A stretch of 64,000 nucleotides of DNA from Trichomonas vaginalis G3 (lineage: Eukaryota; Parabasalia; Trichomonadida; Trichomonadidae): contig NC_067205.1 of the NCBI RefSeq assembly GCF_026262505.1, positions 186,001 through 250,000 on the forward strand. The letters are read 5' to 3'. The notes under the pieces were generated by a model, which made no database searches, had not been told where the DNA came from, and was given only the letters and a program-made list of their open reading frames with translations. Below, piece after piece: positions 9,600 to 18,996 of this stretch. A program made the position numbers and the translations under genes. Within the stretch, counting starts at the first letter, position 1. Each line of letters starts with the position of its first letter.

Positions 9600-11921
9600 T
9601 TAAAAAATTGTAGTGGACAAAGACAGTATTGATTTCTTTGGATTGAATTTCAATTGTTCAAATTGTTTCTTATCTACTGTCTCCATATCTGAAATAATGC
9701 ATGTCTTAAATGAAATTTCATTGATACTCCTAATTTTATTTCTTTTTTGTTTCAAAGAGTAATCAATCTGTTTTAATTTTCTTTTTAATTCATCAAGTTT
9801 GTGTTGTTGACTATATTCATCTGCCGAATAATAAACTATAGGTTTACCACAAAATGTAGATGCTAAATAAGAATTTGGGACATAAACTGACTCTGCATAT
9901 GACGATATCATTTTAAATATAGATCCATCCATATTATAATCATTCTTTTCTGATCCAGTATAATAATATTTTTCGGCTTTTAATGTTTCGGCAAAAGATA
10001 TATTATCTCCAAATTTAAGTTCTTTGAAAATATTAGGGCCTGAACGTTCTGTTTGAGGTGAAATAAAACAATTTTTTCCAAACTCAATAATTTCAACAGT
10101 TCTTCGGTATTCTAAAATCGCACTTCCGAAATAACTATTTGATGGCACCTTCAGAGTTGACATTTGTGACCCAAGGATAAATGAATCGCCATAGTATGTT
10201 ACAATTCCAGTAATCTCAATGGTTTCGAGCGAATAGGATTCCCAAAATGAATAATCTGGGATTCTGTTTATTTGATTTCCAAATTTGACACTCTTCAAAT
10301 TGTTGCAGGAATAAAAGCAGTAATCTCCAATAGAAACTAAACTATTAGGAAGAATAATTGATGTGATGTTGATTCCAAGGAAATTATAATTTCCAATATT
10401 TTTGACTCCTTCTTCAATAATTAAAGAATTTGTATTTTGTAATCCAATGAAAGAATAATCTCCAATAAATTCTATGCATGATGGTATTGTAATTTCATGA
10501 ACATTTACTAAATTTTCAAAGCAATTATCAGGAATATATTCTATTTTGGATAAAATTGATGATATATTCAATCCATCACATGAACAAAAAGCGCCTTCTT
10601 GTAGTTCAATCGAATGATGAATGTTAAAATCTAAAGTTCTTAATTGTTTACAAGAAGCAAAAGCATATTTACCAATCATTTTTAAAGAATCTGAGAAAAT
10701 GACTCTTTCCAAATTTAGTGAATTAGCAAATGCGCAATCTCCTATAATTTCAACACCTGAAAGATCTATTTCTGTCATTTCTGCATTTGCAAAGCAATAA
10801 GTTCCAATTTTTTTAATGGAATTTTGTGAAATTAAACCAAAACTGCATCGATAATAGCAAAATGGTGGAAGATCTATAATATTACTTGGAATGGTTAATT
10901 CGATAAACTGCTGCCCGGAATATTCATAAGCTTTATAACCTGACTGTGGTTCTGGAAATTGGATTGTTATTGATTCAGGTAAAGATTGAAAACTTAAAGA
11001 AATATCAAGAGTATTACATATTATTGTTGACAATTTCCCACAATAATAAAACGCTTGTCTGCCAATTAGTTTTACACTTGCAGGTAATGTTACCTTTTCG
11101 AGATTAGAGCAATGGTAGAATGAAAGCATTTCTATTGAAATCAGATTTTCTGGTAAATCCAAAACTTCAGTTCCAAAAAATATCTTATTTAAATTGATCT
11201 CTGTCAATCTTTGATTTTTATAATATGATAATGGAAGAATTTTTGTATCATTCTTCTTAAATTTATAGTGAATAATGCAATATCGTGGGAATGCTTCCCA
11301 ATCAATCAACATTTGATTCTTCGCAACAACATTTATTGGCAATTGAATTCTTTGTAAATTTTCGCATAACATAAAAGCAGTTATATCTAATTCAACTACA
11401 GTATCAGGAATAATTATATTTGTCAAACTAGAACATTTTCCAAACGCTAATATCTTAATACTTTTTAAATTTGGAGGTAATTCTATATTTATTAGTTTAG
11501 AACAAAAAGAAAAGGCATTATTTGAGATCTCTTCAAGAGAATCCGAAAACTTAATTGATTTCAAATTAGAACATTCATAAAATGAAGATTTTTGAATCTT
11601 TTTTAAATGATTTGGCAAAATTATATTTTCTAATGACTTGCAATTTGTGAAGCATCCATACCCTATTGATTTAACTGATATTGGAATTGAAATATTCTTA
11701 AGTTTTGAGCATAATGCAAAAGCCATATTACCAATACTGTAAATTGTTGCATAAATTGAAACATTATCCAGTTCTGTGCAGTTATAAAAGCAAAATGAAG
11801 GGATTTTTTCAATATTCCCAATGATTTCGACACTTTTAATACTTGAATTTGATTCAAAAATTCCATAAATATAATCACCATCGATAACACACGATGCATT
11901 AATATCGCATCTAATATTCAT
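9600..11921 (-). CDS. BspA-like leucine-rich repeat (LRR_5) protein
   Basis: 773 residues. About 25 repeats of some 23 residues fill residues 20-690, each close to the BspA/LRR_5 pattern LxxIxIPxxVxxIGxxAFxxC; good examples are SIPISVKSIGYGCFTNCKSL and ILPNSLVSIGDYCFYSCNNL. The C-terminal 70 residues are Lys/Gln-rich and probably coiled coil (DELKRKLKQIDYSLKQKRNK). No signal peptide and no membrane segment is visible, so unlike the trichomonad members with a C-terminal anchor this one is likely soluble or peripheral. BspA-like proteins form one of the largest families in trichomonads and are linked to adhesion to host cells and bacteria; that role is family knowledge. The ATG at 11921 is clear. 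The gene stands alone between two gene-free stretches. Confidence 0.9.
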   Translation of the reverse strand: MNIRCDINASCVIDGDYIYGIFESNSSIKSVEIIGNIEKIPSFCFYNCTELDNVSIYATIYSIGNMAFALCSKLKNISIPISVKSIGYGCFTNCKSLENIILPNHLKKIQKSSFYECSNLKSIKFSDSLEEISNNAFSFCSKLINIELPPNLKSIKILAFGKCSSLTNIIIPDTVVELDITAFMLCENLQRIQLPINVVAKNQMLIDWEAFPRYCIIHYKFKKNDTKILPLSYYKNQRLTEINLNKIFFGTEVLDLPENLISIEMLSFYHCSNLEKVTLPASVKLIGRQAFYYCGKLSTIICNTLDISLSFQSLPESITIQFPEPQSGYKAYEYSGQQFIELTIPSNIIDLPPFCYYRCSFGLISQNSIKKIGTYCFANAEMTEIDLSGVEIIGDCAFANSLNLERVIFSDSLKMIGKYAFASCKQLRTLDFNIHHSIELQEGAFCSCDGLNISSILSKIEYIPDNCFENLVNVHEITIPSCIEFIGDYSFIGLQNTNSLIIEEGVKNIGNYNFLGINITSIILPNSLVSIGDYCFYSCNNLKSVKFGNQINRIPDYSFWESYSLETIEITGIVTYYGDSFILGSQMSTLKVPSNSYFGSAILEYRRTVEIIEFGKNCFISPQTERSGPNIFKELKFGDNISFAETLKAEKYYYTGSEKNDYNMDGSIFKMISSYAESVYVPNSYLASTFCGKPIVYYSADEYSQQHKLDELKRKLKQIDYSLKQKRNKIRSINEISFKTCIISDMETVDKKQFEQLKFNPKKSILSLSTTIF

Positions 11922-12739
11922 ATTTTACTTTTTGTTCTTTTTGACCAAAAAAAGTTTAGAAGAATAAACAGAAACTTTTTTATTGTGATCAAACTGTCTC
12001 AATTTTGAAAGAGCAAATAAATTTTATTGAAAATTGTCAAACTAGAAATAATTAACATTAATTAGTGATTAATTAGAGTATAAAACAATGCTCAATTCTC
12101 TGGTATCTTATTTTTCTAAATTTTTTATTGATAAATATAATTACGGATCTCCTATTTCCTTGAAATCATTCATTATATCACATGAAGGACCAGCTATTTC
12201 TTTTATTTTTGTAAAATATATGATACAGGTCAATGAATCAGACACTAGAAATCTTGTAACCACATTCTCAATCAAAATAACAACCAAACTTTAGGCTGAG
12301 TATTGGAGAAATCATCAAAAATATAAAAGTGAATTTTATCTAGAATAATTTGATGACGATTCCGAAATATTCAACCACATGTTTTGAGGTGAATTGTTCC
12401 TATGAAAAAAAATCTTTTCAAAAAAAAAAAAGTGAAAATCTTTTGCAAATTTAGAGATTAAATATTTTCAAAATTGGAAAGGGTTATTTTTGGAATTGTT
12501 GGATGACGGTTATATACTTTTTTAAAACTCCTTGCTAATTCAACGATTTTCAGAAGCGATATCAAAGGGAATATATAATGGATTAATAAATTGTTTGAGA
12601 TTAATTATGAAATAAAAGCAGTTTCTCACAATTAAGCAATTGATCAGACTGAAAATCTTGGTGTTATTCATAATAACATTGACTTTTAGAATAATATTTT
12701 TAATTTAAAAATTTGCAACGAATATTAAAAGTGTTAAAA
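11922..12739. other. Intergenic, nothing recognised
   Basis: Divergent spacer between the BspA-like gene and the first LysM gene. One 68-codon frame from ATG 12088 has no recognisable feature. No repeat or RNA gene seen. Confidence 0.55.
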
Positions 12740-13369
12740 ATGATTAGTTGGATAATAGCTACAAGGTTCCAAAAATTACCTAGGCCTCCACATTTTGATG
12801 TACCGCAGCAAAATGGTGACCAATATGATGATAAATGCGCTAAAAGGATTTTTAATGATACCCCTTTCACAATTGAAGGAATTGCAAGACTATATCATGT
12901 GACAGTCGATGATATTAAGCAGGCCAATCCTGGTATAGGTTATAATATACCAGAAGGACTTATTTTGAAAATTCCTCAAAAATGCCCAGAAACAATGGAT
13001 GAAACATTATATATGGACTCTCCGGATTTTAAATCAGCTGCAGTACTCCGAAATGGCGCATTACTCCTTTGTTTTTGTTATATGTTTAGCACTACGAATG
13101 CAGAACAATGTGAAACATTCATGAAATATAATCACGGTTTCGACCAAGATGGTAATTTAGTTAATATTCATAATGCAATGGATTATGCCTATATCAAAAA
13201 CTCTACTGATTGCAGTGAACCTTTCGGTGGTCAGTACCAATTAAGACAATATAACATTAATGGAAAATATCACTGTGCTGTTAAATCTAATATTCATTTT
13301 TATGACCCTGGACGCAATATTGTGAAAGACAGTTATCCTTATACATCACTCTGCTTTGAAGAAAAATGA
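12740..13369 (+). CDS. LysM-domain protein, copy 1
   Basis: 209 residues from ATG 12740; the frame runs a little upstream only through a TTG. A conserved head (WIIATRFQKLPRPPHFD, residues 4-20) leads into one LysM domain at about 43-85: FTIEGIARLYHVTVDDIKQA then NPGIGYNIPEGLILKIPQ. LysM folds bind N-acetylglucosamine polymers such as peptidoglycan or chitin. The C-terminal half (about 105-209) is unfamiliar but shared with the copy 1.4 kb downstream, including RNGALLLCFCYM, GFDQDGNLVNIHNAMD and FYDPGRNIV. No clear signal peptide. About half the residues are identical between the two copies, so they arose by tandem duplication and have been kept open. A bacterial-cell-wall-binding role fits a mucosal protist but is inference. 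Confidence 0.75.
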   Translation: MISWIIATRFQKLPRPPHFDVPQQNGDQYDDKCAKRIFNDTPFTIEGIARLYHVTVDDIKQANPGIGYNIPEGLILKIPQKCPETMDETLYMDSPDFKSAAVLRNGALLLCFCYMFSTTNAEQCETFMKYNHGFDQDGNLVNIHNAMDYAYIKNSTDCSEPFGGQYQLRQYNINGKYHCAVKSNIHFYDPGRNIVKDSYPYTSLCFEEK

Positions 13370-13450
13370 AACTTAAAATTTAAATTTTTTTTTCTTTGAT
13401 ATGAATTTTTTTGAGTCCATGTATTAACTTCATCAAACATACAATGGAAT

Positions 13451-13810
13451 ATGGTATTAAAAATAATGTTGTTTCCATCTCTAAGATTTATTGCTGATGT
13501 TTTTGGCAATTCGACCATGAATAGAATATACTATCTATGCGATATTATACAAATATCCAAACATAAATTAGCAAAAAATCGGAAATTGGTGCACAAATTC
13601 ATGAAAATAGCAAAACAAATAATATTTCATCGTTTAGATTTAGTTAAGAGAAAATCAGATAAAACAGTTTGGATAATATTTCTATATAGAATATGGAAAT
13701 TAGATAATGAGGAATATTATAGCGCAATAAAAATATGGAAATTAAAATTTAATGAGAGGATGTTACCAAGGCAAATCGCAGTCTGGAAGATAATATTCTT
13801 CATTGCTTAG
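13451..13810 (+). CDS. Unrecognised 119-codon frame between the LysM genes
   Basis: Open from ATG 13451. The predicted product is very basic and rich in Ile, Lys, Phe and Trp (for example YYSAIKIWKLKFNERM), with no domain I know. It lies 80 bases after the first LysM stop on the same strand. It could be a small gene, the worn remnant of one, or a chance frame in AT-rich DNA. The composition argues mildly for chance. Confidence 0.2.
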   Translation: MVLKIMLFPSLRFIADVFGNSTMNRIYYLCDIIQISKHKLAKNRKLVHKFMKIAKQIIFHRLDLVKRKSDKTVWIIFLYRIWKLDNEEYYSAIKIWKLKFNERMLPRQIAVWKIIFFIA

Positions 13811-14185
13811 CCTTTCATAAAACTACGAGCATATCAGGTGAAAAAAAAATTAGTGTTAATTGAAGCCTCTTCTTGATTTAGAAAAATGCAGATTATGAAT
13901 GATAAACTATGTTAAGATGCAAAATAAAATCTGATTTAGAGAAATATTTGAACTGTTGATTTCTTCTGATTTTACAAATTTAAATGTAAAATTAGAGTAG
14001 TTAAATGTGATTTAAAAATTTGATCTTCAAATTGTCGAACTAAGTGCTCTTCACCATCTAATGGCCCATCCTGCTTATAGGCGTCCAAAAATATTTCCGT
14101 ATTAACAACGATGATTGATTTTAAAAATTGACGACTATTCAAATTTGAAAGATGTTTACAAAATCTGAAATAAAACTGACAGAAA

Positions 14186-14863
14186 ATGTTAAATTGGATA
14201 ATAGCTGCAAAGTTCAAAAAATTACCTAGGCCACCACATTTTGATGCACCAGAGCAAAACAGTATCCCATTTGATGAAAAATGTGGTAAAAAGATTCCTA
14301 TTGATAAACCATTTGGAATTGATGGAATTGCAAACATGTATCATATAACAGTCCAAGATATTCAAGATGCCAATCCAGGTATAGGTATTCGTATACCAGA
14401 GGGAATTGTTTTGAAAATTCCACAACTATGCATAGGTGAAATGGATAAAGAACATCGTACATACTCAGGCTACTTTAAATCAGATTCAATAGCACGAAAT
14501 GGATCGTTGCTCCTCTCTTTTTGTTATATGAGTCCATGGGCGCGAACAAACGCGAAAAATTGTGAAGGTTTCATGAAACATGGTAATGGTTTCGACAAAG
14601 ATGCCAATTTAGTTGATCTAAAGGATGCTATGGATAATGCACACCTTATAAGAATTAAAAAACGTGAAACACTAGATACTACGCAGTACGAACTAAGGAA
14701 ATATAACTTCAATGGAAAAATTCATTATGCTGTTAGATCTAGTTCTGGTTTTTATGATCCTGGTTACGATGTTGTTACCAGTGATACTCGTCCTTATAAA
14801 TCATTCTACTTTGAGGATTATATTGATGAAGATGATGAAGAAACTGAATTTCTTTTGGATTAA
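14186..14863 (+). CDS. LysM-domain protein, copy 2
   Basis: 225 residues, ATG at 14186. Same plan as copy 1: head WIIAAKFKKLPRPPHFDAPE, one LysM domain at about 43-85 (FGIDGIANMYHITVQDIQDA then NPGIGIRIPEGIVLKIPQ), then the shared unnamed C-terminal region with RNGSLLLSFCYM, GFDKDANLVDLKDAMDNAH and FYDPGYDVV. It differs by an added acidic tail of about 15 residues (IDEDDEETEFLLD). The constant core NPGIG-x-x-IPEG-x-x-LKIPQ shows purifying pressure on the LysM fold. Probable ligand is a GlcNAc polymer; location not shown by the sequence. What the C-terminal domain does is unknown. Confidence 0.75.
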   Translation: MLNWIIAAKFKKLPRPPHFDAPEQNSIPFDEKCGKKIPIDKPFGIDGIANMYHITVQDIQDANPGIGIRIPEGIVLKIPQLCIGEMDKEHRTYSGYFKSDSIARNGSLLLSFCYMSPWARTNAKNCEGFMKHGNGFDKDANLVDLKDAMDNAHLIRIKKRETLDTTQYELRKYNFNGKIHYAVRSSSGFYDPGYDVVTSDTRPYKSFYFEDYIDEDDEETEFLLD

Positions 14864-15288
14864 AATTTATTTTCAAATTGAAACAAATGATGAGCTGACT
14901 AAAGCTCAATTGTTTTTAATAGACTTTTGGCGTTCCATCTTGTAATAAGAAGAGCTTATGAGGAAAATACCCATTGAAACATTTCCACGCTTCTGTTGAT
15001 TTGTAAAGCAAATATTTACCATAAAGCCCACAAAATTTGTTCATGTGAAGCATTTATATTTTTTGTTCTAAGTCAAAAAAGAAAAATTAAACTTACCTGA
15101 ATTTCTTTATGCTATTCGAATACTTAAAATCAACTATTAAGTTATATAATTTGAAATTTAATTAGAATATTGCTTATTATAAAGTGCTGAATATCCTAGT
15201 GTATTTAGAGATTATGAACTTTTGTAAAAATGATTTAAAAATATGGATTAAAAATCATATTCAAACAAAATAATTTAATTTTAACAAT
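14864..15288. other. Intergenic, nothing recognised
   Basis: Convergent 3' spacer between LysM copy 2 and the membrane-protein gene. AT-rich, no feature seen. Confidence 0.6.
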
Positions 15289-17136
15289 TTATTGAATAAT
15301 ATATAGTCTATATTGTGAGTTGTTGAATATTTGAGGATAGTGTATATTACATGAGTAAGGGTGATCAGAATTTTCTAAGATATATCTGATTTTATTTGTT
15401 TTCAAAAGAGAATCATCAAAATTGTGAATCATTGATTTATATTCGTGTATAGAATCAGAGATAATCTCTCCCTGTTGAAGTAAAATGTCAATAGATCCCA
15501 AAAATGTTGTTTTTCCGCCAATTACTGTGATTGGATAGAAATCTGTTGTATTTGCAAGGATAATTTCGTTTTCCTTGACATATTCAAGTATAAATTGACC
15601 AACTTCTGTCATTGATTCTGAGATATTAAAATCAGATTTTGTTTCTGTGACTTTAACGCAGTTATAGAATCCAATGAACTTAAAGCACAACAGAAACAAT
15701 AAAATTGATATTAAAATTCCATAAAATTTCTTAGAAATAAAATTATTTTCTTTTTCTAAAAATTCTAAGATATTGCAGTATAACAAAGGTAACAAACAGG
15801 TACATACTATAATAGAATAGCTGTAGTAGTCATTATCTTCTCTAAATAACGAAAAAAACAAAGAAATTGAAAATCCAAGAGTTGTCATCGATTTTCTTTT
15901 ATCAGAATAGATGATTCCCAACAAACCAAGACTGGAAAGTCCTAATTGCTCAATTATTGGCAAAAACATTGAGAAATAATACCCTTCATCTGAATATCTT
16001 CTCCAAATCGGTTCATAATGTAAATTTGACCTCAAAAACTTGAAAACGATGAAAATTGAGAAGGGAAACATTGAAATCCAAAATTTTTTGAAAATTGAAC
16101 AAAAAAGAAAAATTGAAGAGGAAACACTGACATAAGGAATCAGAGCTGCAGATATTCCGGCTAATATAGATGGTCTACAGTTGTTATTTGCAAATTGGAT
16201 CAAAGATAAAGATAAAAAGGATAATGCAATGGAAAATGAAGATTCTTTTGGTAAAGAAAGAATATGTGCTAATATCTGGTACGAGGGAAGAGGGAAATGT
16301 CTTTCTATTTCATGAACAAAATCTAAATTTGGATTATCAGCAAATAAATAACGGAAAGAAGCAAATCCTGAGCTTGTAAAGTATAATAGAGATAGTATTA
16401 TTAAATGTGAACTATGTGTTCTTGTATAATAAAAGAAAAATGAAATTGTTGATAAAATATTGAGAAAATTGATTGTAATTGATGTGATTTGGTAATTACT
16501 AGAAAGTAACTCACATGCTGCCATATAATAATAGATGATAAATGGTCTTTTTAATGGATAATTTGGTTGTAATGGATTTTTAAAAGAAAGAAATTCATTC
16601 CTATGACGATTTATTCCATACAATATGGAATTTATATATGATCGTTCTGTTGATTTAGTATAAAACGAAATATTTGATTCAGATTGTTTTAAATAAAGTT
16701 TGTTAAGGTAAAACAAAGAAAAAGAACCGATTATTGCGAGTAATAAATAGATATGGTATGATTCTTGTTTGATGTTTTTTGTTTTTTGGTTTGGATTTTG
16801 ATTTTTAAACAGTGGAAACAAAGAGTACATGATAAAACTTGATACAAAATGAAATACTATGACTAGATGAACCAGAAGTTTCGATAAGACAAAGAAATAG
16901 GATAAGGTGAAAATTAAATATGACGTCAATAAGGAACCGATAAGCCATCCTGCGAGTATCTGATATGGATTTTTCCATTCTTGGCCTAAAATAATCCGAT
17001 TGAAATGATATCCAAATACGGTTGACGAAAAACTTAAGAGCAAGGAATAATCAAAATTCAACAATATCAACAAATGAAATAATAAAAATGTTAATAAGCA
17101 TCTTTTATTGTAATTTATATTGTTGATAATTAACAA
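15289..17136 (-). CDS. Polytopic membrane protein, GT-C glycosyltransferase-like
   Basis: An open frame of 615 codons. Roughly ten or more hydrophobic segments run through residues 12-490, followed by a soluble C-terminal domain (about 505-615). This plan, many helices and a short luminal tail, is that of GT-C enzymes, which move sugars from dolichyl-phosphate carriers in the ER; the catalytic loop acids cannot be assigned by eye, so the enzyme call is inference. The start is a problem. The upstream end of the frame has only a TTG near 17136 with a stop shortly before it, and the first in-frame ATG is codon 103, inside a membrane segment. Either the first exon or start lies elsewhere, the gene has lost its 5' end, or a sequence error shifts the frame. 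No trichomonad intron signal was seen. Confidence 0.55.
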   Translation of the reverse strand: MLIINNINYNKRCLLTFLLFHLLILLNFDYSLLLSFSSTVFGYHFNRIILGQEWKNPYQILAGWLIGSLLTSYLIFTLSYFFVLSKLLVHLVIVFHFVSSFIMYSLFPLFKNQNPNQKTKNIKQESYHIYLLLAIIGSFSLFYLNKLYLKQSESNISFYTKSTERSYINSILYGINRHRNEFLSFKNPLQPNYPLKRPFIIYYYMAACELLSSNYQITSITINFLNILSTISFFFYYTRTHSSHLIILSLLYFTSSGFASFRYLFADNPNLDFVHEIERHFPLPSYQILAHILSLPKESSFSIALSFLSLSLIQFANNNCRPSILAGISAALIPYVSVSSSIFLFCSIFKKFWISMFPFSIFIVFKFLRSNLHYEPIWRRYSDEGYYFSMFLPIIEQLGLSSLGLLGIIYSDKRKSMTTLGFSISLFFSLFREDNDYYSYSIIVCTCLLPLLYCNILEFLEKENNFISKKFYGILISILLFLLCFKFIGFYNCVKVTETKSDFNISESMTEVGQFILEYVKENEIILANTTDFYPITVIGGKTTFLGSIDILLQQGEIISDSIHEYKSMIHNFDDSLLKTNKIRYILENSDHPYSCNIHYPQIFNNSQYRLYIIQ

Positions 17137-17471
17137 TGATTTGAAATATCAATTTGAAAAATTTTGATCGAACTGTTTTTAAAATTTCTATCAAATATCA
17201 TATTACTTTGTTGTGTTTAGCATAAATTATCACTTAAATATGTCTAGAATTCGGATTTTTCTATCAAATTATAAAATCGGGGACAATAGAATGTTAAACT
17301 ATCAAAATTCTATAGGGAAACAGTTAATAAATGAATAAGCACTGTATTTCTGAACTGGCAGCAAATAAATCTGAAATTAACCTCGAATCTTACAATTGGA
17401 TCCGAAAATAAGGCAAAATGAGAATTGGATTCGAAAAAATATATACAAACAATTTACAAACAAAAAACTCA
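17137..17471. other. Intergenic, nothing recognised
   Basis: 335 bases between the membrane-protein gene and the C2 gene. No feature seen. Confidence 0.6.
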
Positions 17472-18230
17472 TTAATATTGACCTGGATGGTTAAACCAAG
17501 CAAAATTCTTCGGAGGAGCATTTTGGCCTGCCTCAGCTTGCATAGCATAAGGGTTTGGCTCAGGTCTTACATATTGATTCATCTGTGGCGGCATCGGTCT
17601 CGGTGAAGGCATCACCGGAGGACCCATTTGCGGAGCCATAGGAGCTTGTACGACAAACATAGGTGGTGGCATTGGCGGGTACTGACCGTATTCAGGCCTT
17701 TGCGGTGGGAAATATGCGTATTGAACTTGTTGTGGTGAAGGAGGTGGAAAATTCATTGGAGGTCTGAATGGTGGAGGTGCATAAACTGGTTGTGGCTGTG
17801 GTGGAGGTGGTTGGTTGTTGAATGGTGGTCTCTGAACTGGAGGCCTTTGATTGTATGTGTCAGTAATTTCGATTAGTAATCTGATTTTTCCGCCTTTTGG
17901 TTTGTCTATGCATGGAATCATATCGAACCACATATCGTTCATCCTTCCTACAGGAATTGTACGTAATGGTACTTCTAACCGTGAGATAATTTTGTGTTGA
18001 TCTACTGTGTTCCAATCTTTTAATTGGATGATTAAGTAGTCTGCGCCGAGATTTATTATATTGAAATCGAACCTTTGGTTCCAAACAGGCGCTAATGTGT
18101 CGTCGCAATATTTTGTGCGGTATTCTGCTGCATCGCTTGAGATTTTCATCACAAGATAAGGATCTGTTTTCGACAGAAAGCCCATCTTAGGAATGTCTGT
18201 CGCCTGTATAGCGACGACAGTCACTTTCAT
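17472..18230 (-). CDS. C2-domain protein with proline-rich tail
   Basis: 252 residues, ATG at 18230. Residues 1-125 are a single C2 domain: VTVVAIQATDIPKMGFLSKT then DPYLVMKI form the first Ca-binding loop, and APVWNQRFDFNI and IQLKDWN follow the usual strand order. Acidic residues at the loop positions (D in SKTDPY, D in KDWNTVD) suggest Ca-dependent phospholipid binding. Residues 128-252 are mostly Pro, Gln, Met and Tyr (PPPPQPQPVYAPPPF and similar), a disordered tail likely to bind SH3-, WW- or profilin-type partners. Short C2 plus Pro-rich proteins are common in trichomonads and plants (BAP/SRC2-like). The role, membrane recruitment in response to calcium, is inferred from the domain. Confidence 0.85.
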   Translation of the reverse strand: MKVTVVAIQATDIPKMGFLSKTDPYLVMKISSDAAEYRTKYCDDTLAPVWNQRFDFNIINLGADYLIIQLKDWNTVDQHKIISRLEVPLRTIPVGRMNDMWFDMIPCIDKPKGGKIRLLIEITDTYNQRPPVQRPPFNNQPPPPQPQPVYAPPPFRPPMNFPPPSPQQVQYAYFPPQRPEYGQYPPMPPPMFVVQAPMAPQMGPPVMPSPRPMPPQMNQYVRPEPNPYAMQAEAGQNAPPKNFAWFNHPGQY

Positions 18231-18996
18231 TCCTGCGATGAATCTAAGTTCTCAATGTTTTTCGATAATTTTGTTTGAATGGTTTATTTTAAAATTTTAA
18301 CAATGATTAATTATCAATAGTAGATAAGAAAAAATGGGATAATTTTCTAAAAAAAATTTCAATGAGTGTTTGAGGTTTATAGAAAGAAAATTCAAAATTA
18401 ATCTACTAGCGTTGGCCTCATACTTCGTTCAAGCGAAAAATATCAATTTGATGAGATCAAAATCGGAATTCGATTTTTTTGAGAAGAAATCGAAAGAATA
18501 AATCTTAATAACTGTAGATGTGTGTGGGAATTAACCTCAAAACTGATAGTTTTCCAATGGCTCTCAAAAGATGTTCCTTTTTCTTTTGATTTTTCTGGGT
18601 TCCGATAATTTCATTGAAACTTTTAAAAAAGAATAATTTTTGTTAAAATATAAGTGGAAGTTTGTCATCTGATGATGTCAGGCGTTCTATAGATCATATT
18701 CCCTGGAAAGAATCTTTCTTTCGACCCAATTTAGCACCATGTCCCGCAATAATTTGATTCAATATGCCGTTCATTATATATTAGTTTGTTTGCGTATATG
18801 TTCCTTGTGTCTGGACTGAAAATGTATTGATTTGCGCATATGTTTTTGGGCAGCGATAGATTTGAAACCTAAAATTTCAATAAATTTTCCAAAATTTGAA
18901 AAATATCAAAATGTGAAATAGAAAAGTAAAAACCATTCTTTATAAATAAAATATAAATATTACATGAGTGAAGAACAATAAAAATCAATTAAATTC
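18231..18996. other. Intergenic, nothing recognised
   Basis: About 770 bases between two minus-strand genes. No repeat, RNA gene or coding block was identified. Confidence 0.55.
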
